15,025 nt of DNA from contig JBOGFJ010000208.1 of NCBI GenBank assembly GCA_050743385.1, forward strand, positions 1 through 15,025, read 5' to 3'. The notes beneath the pieces were generated by a model. The model worked only from the letters and a program-made list of their open reading frames with translations, was not told the origin of the DNA and did no database searches. Position 1 is the first letter of the stretch; every line of letters starts with the position of its first letter. Below are positions 6,070 to 12,349 of this stretch, piece by piece. This stretch comes from JACDBD01 sp050743385 (GTDB lineage: Bacteria > Actinomycetota > Acidimicrobiia > IMCC26256 > JACDBD01). Position numbers and translations under genes: made by a program.

Positions 6070-7809
6070 TCAGCGTTGGTAGAGAGCTTCGATGTCGTCG
6101 GGGTACTTGGCGTGGATTCCCCGCCGCTTCAGCTTCATCGTGGGCGTGAGCTCCTCGGAGTCGGGCATCCACTCCTCTCCGAGCAGCTTGACCCTCTTCA
6201 CCTGCTCGACCTGCGAGAAGCGGGCGTTGGCCTCGGCGACACAGCGGTCCACCTCGGCGACGACCTCCGGGTGCTCGGCCAGGTCGACGAGTGACGCCAC
6301 CTCGATGCCGTGCCGCTTCGCCCAAGGCGGCGCGATCTCGGGATCGAGCACCAGCAGGGCCGAGACGAATGGGCGCTTGTCGCCGATCACGCACGCCTGG
6401 CCGATGAGCGGGAACGCCTTCAGCGCCGCTTCGAGGTTGGCGGGCGAGATGTTCTTCCCACCGGCGGTGATGATGAGCTCCTTCTTGCGATCGACGATCT
6501 TGAGGTAACGCCCGTCGTCGAAGGTGCCGATGTCGCCCGAGTGCAGCCAGCCGTCGTCGTCGAGGGCGTCGGCGGTCTTCTTCGGGTCGTCGAGATACCC
6601 CCGGAAGACGTTGCCGCCGCGGCAGACGACCTCGCCGTCGTCGGCCAGGCGCACCTCGCAACCGGGAATCGCCCGGCCGACCGTTCCGCGGCGCACCTCG
6701 ACAGCATCGAAGGTCATCGGCCCCGACGACTCCGACATCCCGTAGATCTCGGCGAGCGGCACGCCGAGCGCCCGGAAGAACTCCAGGACCTCGATGGGGA
6801 TCGGCGCGGCGCCGCTGATCGCCGCGACGACCTGGTCGAGGCCGAGCAGCTCGCGCACCGGGCGCAGCACCGCGTCGTCACCCGACGCGAGGGCGGCCTC
6901 GAAGGCCTGCTTCTGGGCGGGGTCGGCGGCGACCACTGCCTGCACACCGGCATGGATCTTCTCCCACACCCTGGGCACGGCGAAGAAGATCTCCGGTCGC
7001 ACCTGCGGCAGGTACGAGGCCACCTGGCCTCCCTCCGGGCACGTCGTCACCTCGTAGCCGAGCGCCGCGCCCTGGTAATGCGAGGTCATGCGCTCGGCGA
7101 TGTGCGCCATCGGGAGGTACGACACCATGCGGCGCCCTTCGGTGGCGACGTGTGCGAGGGTGCGGCGAAGGCTCTCGACCGTCCAGACGATGTTGGTGTG
7201 GTCGAGCATCACACCCTTGGGAGGGCCCGTCGTGCCCGAGGTGTAGATGACCGTTGCGAGGTCGTCGGGCTGCGCGACGGTCGCGGCGGTGTCGAACTCG
7301 ACCGGGTCGTTCGCGAGCAGCGCGTCCCACTGGCCGACGTCGTCGGGCGCGAGGCCGTCGGCGTCGTCGATGACGGCGACGTCGCTGAGCGCCGGCAGCT
7401 CGGAGCGCACCTTGAGGATGCGCTCGAGGTACCCGATGTCCTCGACGATCGCGACCTTGGCGTGGCAGTGCCCGGCGAGGTACTGCACCTGTTCCGGCGC
7501 AGACGAGTTGTAGATGGAGATCGGTGTCCCGCCGCACAGCATCACCGCCATGTCGGCGACGTGGAACTCGGGCCGGTTGCGCATCATCAGCACGACCCGG
7601 TCGCCCCGCTCGACTCCGAGACCGGCCAGGCCTGCCGCCAACCGGCACGCCCCGGTGGCGTAGTCGTCGAAGGTCCACTCGCCCCAGGCATCGCCGTCCT
7701 TCCAGCGCAGGGCGACGGCGTCGGGGCGGGCCCGCACCGTCTCCAGGAACCGTGAGGTCACGGTCTGACCCCCGACCCGCGCGGTCAGTTCTTCGCTCGT
7801 CACCGCCAT
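6070..7809 (-). CDS. Long-chain fatty-acid--CoA ligase (AMP-forming)
   Basis: Activates a carboxylic acid, probably a medium- or long-chain fatty acid, to its CoA thioester through an acyl-adenylate. The 579 residues contain the ATP-binding P-loop YTSGTTGPPKG (189-199), YLPMAHIAER, AISGAAPIP, EIYGMSESSGP (354-364), DGWLHSGDIG (419-428), the hinge DRKKELIITAGGKNISP (440-456) and a C-terminal TPTMKLKRR with the likely catalytic Lys559. The order and wording fit the FadD15-like long-chain group. The frame is open up to 7902, but ATG 7809 is chosen: AGGGGGA (7813-7819) precedes it by 3 nt and the conserved protein begins shortly after. The upstream 31 codons run into a region of DnaA-box-like sites. 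Chain-length preference is not visible. It shares strand with the CoA-transferase gene but is 241 bp away, so it probably has its own promoter. Confidence 0.93.
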   Translation of the reverse strand: MAVTSEELTARVGGQTVTSRFLETVRARPDAVALRWKDGDAWGEWTFDDYATGACRLAAGLAGLGVERGDRVVLMMRNRPEFHVADMAVMLCGGTPISIYNSSAPEQVQYLAGHCHAKVAIVEDIGYLERILKVRSELPALSDVAVIDDADGLAPDDVGQWDALLANDPVEFDTAATVAQPDDLATVIYTSGTTGPPKGVMLDHTNIVWTVESLRRTLAHVATEGRRMVSYLPMAHIAERMTSHYQGAALGYEVTTCPEGGQVASYLPQVRPEIFFAVPRVWEKIHAGVQAVVAADPAQKQAFEAALASGDDAVLRPVRELLGLDQVVAAISGAAPIPIEVLEFFRALGVPLAEIYGMSESSGPMTFDAVEVRRGTVGRAIPGCEVRLADDGEVVCRGGNVFRGYLDDPKKTADALDDDGWLHSGDIGTFDDGRYLKIVDRKKELIITAGGKNISPANLEAALKAFPLIGQACVIGDKRPFVSALLVLDPEIAPPWAKRHGIEVASLVDLAEHPEVVAEVDRCVAEANARFSQVEQVKRVKLLGEEWMPDSEELTPTMKLKRRGIHAKYPDDIEALYQR

Positions 7810-7821
7810 CGGTCCCCCTGC

Positions 7822-7947
7822 TGTGGATGAACGGTCGGCGCCATTCGTAGCCCACGACGGTCGGCCCTGCACGGCGCGGGAACGCAGCGCGGAGTTATCC
7901 ACAGGCGCTCTGGAAAACCTGTGCAGACTGGTGGATACTGTGGACTA
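7822..7947. promoter_or_regulatory. Cluster of DnaA-box-like sites
   Basis: TTATCCACA (7895-7903) is a perfect match to the DnaA-box consensus. On the opposite orientation TGTGGATGA (7822-7830) has one mismatch, GGTGGATAC (7930-7938) two, and TGTGGACTA (7939-7947) two. TCCACAG (7898-7904) and CTGTGGA (7938-7944) are inverted relative to each other. None of the flanking genes is dnaA, dnaN, parA or another origin neighbour, so this is not claimed as the origin. DnaA binding is inferred. Confidence 0.45.
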
Positions 7948-7950
7948 GTC

Positions 7951-8014
7951 CGTCCCGAGGAGATCGTTGGGGCCCGCGGCGATGCGGTTCTCTACTCCAA
8001 CTCTCCTCGGGACG
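7951..8014. repeat. Long inverted repeat / hairpin
   Basis: CGTCCCGAGGAGA (7951-7963) and TCTCCTCGGGACG (8002-8014) are perfect inverted repeats. After a 2-nt bulge (TC, 7964-7965), GTTGG (7966-7970) pairs with CCAAC (7997-8001), giving an 18-bp stem around a 26-nt loop. On the plus strand the stem is followed by ATTTCTGTCTT, mildly U-rich. It could be a terminator for the CoA-transferase gene, the end of a small plus-strand RNA, or the remnant of a mobile element. Confidence 0.6.
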
Positions 8015-8050
8015 ATTTCTGTCTTCGCTCACTCGCTCGGCCGCAACGGC

Positions 8051-9190
8051 CTACGGGTCGTCGACTGATTCCTCCCCGAGCTCTTCGAGCACGGCGTCGG
8101 TGTCGGCGCCGAGGGGACGCCCGACGTGGTCGACGCGCCCCGGAGTGCGCGACATCCGGGCCACGACGCCGGGCATGCACACGCCGTCGACCTCGACGAG
8201 CGAGTGACGCGCCCGTACGTGGGGATCGTCCGCAAGGTCGGCCATCGTGTAGACGGGCGCGATCGCGGCCTCGGCTTCCGCGAATGCCGCCAACACCTCT
8301 TCCGACGGGCGCGACCCGACCCACGACTCCACCAGCGTCTCGAGCACCTCGCGGTGATCCATACGCCCCGAGAAGGTCGCGAAGCGCGGATCGTCCGCGA
8401 GCCCGATCAGCGCGAGCACGCGCTGGGCAACCGACTCGGTCGAGGTCGAGACCGCCACCCACACGCCGTCGGCACAGCGGTAGGTGCCGCGCGGAACGCT
8501 GTACGGGATCCCCGACCCGAGGCGGGGTTGGAGCCACCCGAGGTGCGCCCACGCGCTCGGTAGCGCGCCCATGCACTGGAGCATCGACTCGAGCAGGCTC
8601 ACGTCGACCACCTGTCCCTCGCCCGTGCGATCGCGGTGGTGGAGCGCCACCATCACCGCGAACGCGCCCACGAGGCCGGCGATCTCGTCGGTGAGCGCGA
8701 TCGGCGGCAGCAGCGGCCGGCCGTCGGGCTCGCCGTTGATGGCCGCGAACCCGCTCATCGCCTCGGCCAGGGTGGCGAAGCCGGGGCGGGCGGCATAGGG
8801 CCCGTCCTGCCCGAAGCCCGTCAGGCGCAGCACCACGAGGCCGGGGTTGTCGGCGAGGAGAGCGGTGGGGTCGAGCCCGAGGCGCTCGAGCGTTCCCGGG
8901 CGGTGGTTCTCGACCAGCACGTCGGCGCCGGCGACGAGCCGGCGCATGGCGGCGATACCGTCGGCTGTCTTGAGGTCGAGCACGATCGCGCGTTTGTTGC
9001 GGTTGACCACCTTCCACATGTAGGTCTCGTCGTCGCGCGGGTCGCGCCAGCCGAGCGAACGGGTGCCGTCACCACTGGGCGCCTCCACCTTCACCACGTC
9101 GGCGCCGAAGTCGGCGAGGTAACGCGCCGCCGCCGGCGCGGCCAGCACCGTCGCCATGTCGATCACCTGGAGACCCTGCAATGCCTGCAC
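8051..9190 (-). CDS. CaiB/BaiF (family III) CoA-transferase
   Basis: Transfers coenzyme A between an acyl-CoA donor and a carboxylic acid in the cytoplasm. The 379 residues fit the family. It opens LQGLQVIDMATVLAAPAAARYLADFGADVVKVEAP, continues with NRNKRAIVLDL, LVENHRPGTLERLGLD and LTGFGQDGPYAARPGFATLAEAMSGF, and carries the expected catalytic aspartate (Asp168) in ALTDEIAGLVGAFAVMVAL, followed by GEGQVVDVSLLESML. GTG 9190 is chosen because the conserved LxGLxVID motif begins a few residues later. There is no SD, but TATCCT lies 7 nt upstream, so initiation is probably leaderless. The substrate cannot be read from sequence; acyl donors in this family range from succinyl-CoA to oxalyl- and carnitinyl-CoA. 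It may act with the downstream acyl-CoA ligase, though the 241-bp gap argues against a tight operon. Confidence 0.92.
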   Translation of the reverse strand: MQALQGLQVIDMATVLAAPAAARYLADFGADVVKVEAPSGDGTRSLGWRDPRDDETYMWKVVNRNKRAIVLDLKTADGIAAMRRLVAGADVLVENHRPGTLERLGLDPTALLADNPGLVVLRLTGFGQDGPYAARPGFATLAEAMSGFAAINGEPDGRPLLPPIALTDEIAGLVGAFAVMVALHHRDRTGEGQVVDVSLLESMLQCMGALPSAWAHLGWLQPRLGSGIPYSVPRGTYRCADGVWVAVSTSTESVAQRVLALIGLADDPRFATFSGRMDHREVLETLVESWVGSRPSEEVLAAFAEAEAAIAPVYTMADLADDPHVRARHSLVEVDGVCMPGVVARMSRTPGRVDHVGRPLGADTDAVLEELGEESVDDP

Positions 9191-9197
9191 GCACAGA

Positions 9198-9203
9198 AGG
9201 ATA
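9198..9203 (-). promoter_or_regulatory. Putative -10 box for leaderless CoA-transferase gene
   Basis: TATCCT ends 7 nt before the GTG at 9190 and there is no SD. The divergent spacer to the SulP gene is 53 bp (9191-9243). For the SulP gene itself only CATGAT (9232-9237), 6 nt before its GTG, is a possible and weaker -10. Confidence 0.5.
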
Positions 9204-9243
9204 GGAGCGCGTCATCGGCGGTCCCGTACGGCATGATCGGCCG

Positions 9244-10923
9244 GTGCCGGACCTGCGCCTGCCGCGCTATCGCCGGGAGTACCTGAGCGGCGACGTGCTC
9301 GCCGCCTTCACGGGCGCGGCCGTGCTGGTGCCGCAGTCGATGGCGTACGCGCAGATCGCGGAGCTTCCGCCCGTGGTCGGACTCTACGCGTCGGTCGTCC
9401 CGCTGCTCGTGTACTCACTCCTCGGCCGCACACCCCAGCTCGGGGTGGGTCCCCTGGCGACGATCTCGATCGTGGCCGCGGTGGGCATCGGGAGGCTCGA
9501 GCCCGCCGGATCGGCGCAATTCATCGCGTTGTCGGCGACGCTGGCGGTGATCGTCGGGATCATCCACATCCTCATCGGTGTCTGCCGCCTCGGCTTCGTC
9601 GTGCGTTTCCTCTCGGAGCCCGTCATGACCGGATTCCTCAGCGGGATCTCGGTGCTGCTCATCGCCACGCAGCTGGGGCCGCTCACGGGCGTGCCGCTCG
9701 GCACCGGCGGTGGGCGCGTCGACGACATCGTGCTCGACTGGTTGGAAGGGCTCGACGGAGCGAGCCTCGTGACAACTGCCGTCGGCGCGGTCGCGGTCTT
9801 CGCCATGCTCCTCGCCCACCGCTGGCGGCGCCTCCCGAGTGCGCTGCTCGTCGTCGTGCTGGCATCTCTGGCCGCACTGGTCTTCGACCTCGAGAGCCAC
9901 GGCGTGGCAATCGTCGGCGAAGTGCCGAGCGGGCTGGCCACGCCCGACGCCCCGCCGTGGGCGTGGGACGACGTGCGCGCGCTCATCGGGACCGCCCTGG
10001 CGATCACGCTCATCAGTGTGCTCGAGTCGATGTCGCTCGCGCGCACGTTCGCGGACGAGCACGACCAAGAGGTCGATCCCAACCGGGAGATCGCCGCCAT
10101 CGGCGCCAGCAACGTCGCCGCCGGCTTCTTCCAGGGGATGGTGGTGACCTCGGCGATCTCACGCTCGACGATCATCGACGAGGCCGGCGCCCGCACCCAG
10201 CTCTCGGGCGCCCTCTGCGCCGTGATCGTCGCGCCGTTGCTCATGTTCGGCACCGAAGCGTTCCGCTACATCCCCACCACCGCCCTGGCGGCGGTCGTGA
10301 TCGCGGCGATGCTCCCGCTCATCAAGGTGGCAGAGGCCCGGCGGCTGTGGCGGGTGCAGCGGGCCGACTTCTGGGTGATGCTGCTCGCCTTCGTCGGGAC
10401 GATGGTGCTCGGGCTCGAGGCCGGCATCCTCGTCGCGGTCGCGGCCTCGGTCGCCCTGATCGTCTACCGGGTGAGCCGGCCGCGTATCCCCGAGCTCGGG
10501 CAGGTTCCCGGCACCGACTCGTTCCTCGAGATCGGCCGCCACGCCGACGCGGTGACCTATCCGGGTACCGCCATCCTGCGCATGGAGGCGCCCCTCTACT
10601 TCACGAACGCCGACTCGCTCGCCGCCCGGGTGCGACGGCTCGAGCGGGAGCGGCCCGACGTCCACACACTGGTGCTCGACGCCAGCGGAATCGATGTTCT
10701 CGACTCCACGGGCGATCACACGCTCCGCAAGCTCGCCGCGAGGTATCGCGAGCGCGGCGTTCGGCTGATCCTGGTCAACGTCGACGACGACGTCCGCGCG
10801 GTGATGGACGCGTCCGGCTTCACCAACCTGGTCGGCGCAGACGCGTTCTTCGCCACCGACGCCGATGCGCTCGAGCACCTGGAGGCGCGGGCATCCGCTT
10901 CACCCGACGAACCTGCGCGCTGA
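9244..10923 (+). CDS. SulP/SLC26 family anion transporter with STAS domain
   Basis: A multi-spanning inner-membrane anion transporter of 559 residues. It begins LPRYRREYLSGDVLAAFTGAAVLVPQSMAYAQIAELPPVVGLYASVVP, the characteristic SulP opening, followed by a series of hydrophobic helices to about residue 415, including FLSEPVMTGFLSGISVLLIATQL and VLESMSLARTFADEH with NREIAAIGASNVAAGFFQGM. The cytoplasmic STAS domain spans about 435-550, with APLYFTNADSL and LVLDASGIDVLDSTGDHTLRKL (Asp479, Ser481, Asp487). Family members carry sulfate, bicarbonate, or C4-dicarboxylates (E. coli DauA); the neighbours do not decide between these. The GTG start has no SD. The gene is divergent from the CoA-transferase and convergent with the metallophosphoesterase. 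Its last codons belong to the same palindromic repeat that ends ecm. Confidence 0.93.
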   Translation: MPDLRLPRYRREYLSGDVLAAFTGAAVLVPQSMAYAQIAELPPVVGLYASVVPLLVYSLLGRTPQLGVGPLATISIVAAVGIGRLEPAGSAQFIALSATLAVIVGIIHILIGVCRLGFVVRFLSEPVMTGFLSGISVLLIATQLGPLTGVPLGTGGGRVDDIVLDWLEGLDGASLVTTAVGAVAVFAMLLAHRWRRLPSALLVVVLASLAALVFDLESHGVAIVGEVPSGLATPDAPPWAWDDVRALIGTALAITLISVLESMSLARTFADEHDQEVDPNREIAAIGASNVAAGFFQGMVVTSAISRSTIIDEAGARTQLSGALCAVIVAPLLMFGTEAFRYIPTTALAAVVIAAMLPLIKVAEARRLWRVQRADFWVMLLAFVGTMVLGLEAGILVAVAASVALIVYRVSRPRIPELGQVPGTDSFLEIGRHADAVTYPGTAILRMEAPLYFTNADSLAARVRRLERERPDVHTLVLDASGIDVLDSTGDHTLRKLAARYRERGVRLILVNVDDDVRAVMDASGFTNLVGADAFFATDADALEHLEARASASPDEPAR

Positions 10924-10959
10924 GCGCGCCACATCCGCCGCGTTCGGCGCGCAAGTTCG
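10908..10959. terminator. Palindromic repeat / hairpin at the end of the SulP gene (repeat copy 2)
   Basis: CGAACCTGCGCGC (10908-10920) and GCGCGCAAGTTCG (10947-10959) form a 13-position stem with one mismatch. A shorter alternative pairs GCGCGC (10915-10920) with GCGCGC (10924-10929) around the TGA stop. The 21 nt at 10910-10930 repeat 5413-5433 exactly. It lies between two convergent genes. Confidence 0.6.
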
Positions 10960-10972
10960 GGGCATCGGGGTC

Positions 10973-12091
10973 TCAGAAGGTGTACGTGAAGCAGCGGTGC
11001 GGAAGCGGGCCGAGGGCGTAGTCGCGGTACAAGCCTGCGAACATGGCGCGGGTCTTCTCCGTCCACGCCATCGCCTCCGGCCGGGCGGCTCTTCGCACGA
11101 CCTGCGTGTATCCACCCTCGTAGATCCGGTACTCGGCCCACGCGCCCGGGTAGTCCTTGGTGCACGCGATCTCGCAGAAGGGCACGTTGCGCGCCTGCTC
11201 GAAGCGGCGGATCCGATTGCGGTGGGTGTGACCGGCGAAGTAGCCGACGACGTTCTCGCGCCGCGCCACGATCGCGGCCAGCGACTCGCTGTCGTCGGGG
11301 TTGAGGCCGAAGTACGTCTCCGAGCGGTGGTCGGCTCGGAGGTTCCACATATGGTGGTGCCCGAACACCATGACCGGACCGGGCGCGTCGGCCGCGAGCT
11401 CGTCGAGCCAGCCGAGCTGGTGGTGGGTGATCTGTCCCCGCTCGAGGCCGGGGATCACGGTGTCGACCACCGCGAGGGTGACGCCGTCGAGCGTCACCGT
11501 GAACGGCGCATCGTCGGCCGCGATCGTCGGGTCGGTCATCGCGTCGTGGTTGCCGCGCACGTGGTACATCCGGTCGCCGAGCGTGCCGTACGCGGCGAGG
11601 AAGGCGGCGTACTCCTCCTCGGTGCCCACGTTCGTGAGGTCGCCCTTGACCACCACCGCGTCGGGCCCGAGGTCGGCCATCTCGGCGATGACCGACGCGT
11701 TCATCGTCTCGGGGTACGGCGGCTCCCCGGGCTCGCTGCTGAAGACGGGACCCAGCTCCTCCTCGAGCGCGTTGCCGAGCCGACCGCACTCGGTCTCCCC
11801 GAAATGCACGTCGTTGGCCGTGGCGACAGTGGCGAGCAGGCGACCGTCGGGCCGCGCGAGGGTGCGCACGTCGACCGGTAGGTACTCGTCGGCCGCCGCG
11901 CCCTCGACTGCGAGCTCGTACCGCGTGTCGGGTTCGAGGCCGTGGACACGAGCGACGTGGTACGGCCCGCTGGTGGTGACCTCGTGCTCACCGACGCGTG
12001 TGACGACGGCGTCCGAGTCGTCGGTGGCGAACGTGACGACCACCTCGTCGGTCCCCACACTCATCAGCTCGGCGTTCCGCACGGTGGTCAT
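10973..12091 (-). CDS. Calcineurin-like metallophosphoesterase with N-terminal beta domain
   Basis: Predicted dinuclear-metal phosphoesterase of 372 residues. The N-terminal 75 or so residues look like a fibronectin type III-like beta domain, ending GLEPDTRYELAVEG, as in purple acid phosphatase relatives. The catalytic domain has all metal-binding motifs: NDVHFG (Asp94, His96), VKGDLTN (Asp151), RGNHD (Asn181, His182), FGHHH (His245) and AGHTH (His288, His290). No signal peptide is visible, so it is probably cytoplasmic. It starts 3 bp after the epsilon-subunit stop without its own SD, so it appears to be the third gene of the carboxylase operon. The substrate is not evident; cyclic nucleotides, phosphodiesters or CoA-related phosphates are possible. 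The C-terminal segment (about 310-372, ending RCFTYTF) is not a motif I recognise. Confidence 0.86.
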   Translation of the reverse strand: MTTVRNAELMSVGTDEVVVTFATDDSDAVVTRVGEHEVTTSGPYHVARVHGLEPDTRYELAVEGAAADEYLPVDVRTLARPDGRLLATVATANDVHFGETECGRLGNALEEELGPVFSSEPGEPPYPETMNASVIAEMADLGPDAVVVKGDLTNVGTEEEYAAFLAAYGTLGDRMYHVRGNHDAMTDPTIAADDAPFTVTLDGVTLAVVDTVIPGLERGQITHHQLGWLDELAADAPGPVMVFGHHHMWNLRADHRSETYFGLNPDDSESLAAIVARRENVVGYFAGHTHRNRIRRFEQARNVPFCEIACTKDYPGAWAEYRIYEGGYTQVVRRAARPEAMAWTEKTRAMFAGLYRDYALGPLPHRCFTYTF

Positions 12092-12094
12092 CGT

Positions 12095-12346
12095 CTAGGC
12101 GCGTGCCCGGCGGCCGATCCGGCCCGACAACCGCCACGGCCCTCGCATGAGCCCCGACCGCCGGGCCGTGAGGCGCGACGCCCGCACCCACGCGCTCAGA
12201 TGATCGCCCGGAGCATCGGCGAGCGCCGCCGCCCGGGCCGCGGCCTCGCGCTCGGCGTACACCACCGCGACCGCGGCGGTGATGGCGGCGACCTCCTCGG
12301 GGGTGGCGTCCCCCGAGACCACCTGGAGCGGAGGCGGCTCGCGCAT
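12095..12346 (-). CDS. Acyl-CoA carboxylase epsilon subunit
   Basis: A small protein of 83 residues that, in actinobacterial acyl-CoA carboxylases, binds the beta carboxyltransferase and raises activity of the complex. Family features are LQVVSGDATPEEVAAITAAVAVV near the N-terminus, an alanine-rich helix, and the C-terminal W..ASR..ARR.....GPWRLSGR pattern. It starts 3 bp after the stop of the beta-subunit gene and ends 3 bp before the metallophosphoesterase start, so all three are almost certainly translated from one message. No SD is visible, consistent with translational coupling. Short length makes the call depend on both sequence pattern and position. A biotinylated alpha subunit is not in the window and must be encoded elsewhere. 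Confidence 0.85.
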   Translation of the reverse strand: MREPPPLQVVSGDATPEEVAAITAAVAVVYAEREAAARAAALADAPGDHLSAWVRASRLTARRSGLMRGPWRLSGRIGRRARA

Positions 12347-12349
12347 CGG

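Larger units (their letters stand above)
7810..8050. other. Gene-free region with DnaA-box-like sites and a long inverted repeat
   Basis: The largest stretch without a credible gene lies between the CoA-transferase stop and the acyl-CoA ligase start. It contains the ligase RBS, four DnaA-box-like sites (7822-7947), a 10-bp palindrome GGACTAGTCC (7942-7951), a 13-bp perfect inverted repeat (7951-7963 / 8002-8014) and a short hairpin GGCCG-CAA-CGGCC (8039-8051) at the CoA-transferase stop. Open frames crossing it are shadows without family features. No tRNA-like fold was found. Confidence 0.7.

Noticed and set aside
7810..7902. N-terminal extension of the acyl-CoA ligase from 7902
   Set aside because: The extra 31 residues have no family resemblance, run through the DnaA-like box, and a good SD precedes ATG 7809.
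7810..8050. Replication origin (oriC)
   Set aside because: There is a perfect DnaA box, but no AT-rich unwinding region, only weak additional boxes, and no dnaA, dnaN, recF, parA or rpmH nearby. Reported only as a box cluster.
8039..8051. GGCCG-CAA-CGGCC hairpin as a full terminator of the CoA-transferase gene
   Set aside because: The stem is only 5 bp, starts at the stop codon and has no U-tract; it may contribute but is too weak to call alone.
7921..8694. A 257-codon plus-strand frame starting in the gene-free region
   Set aside because: It is arginine- and proline-rich low-complexity translation antisense to the CoA-transferase gene and has no recognisable domain.
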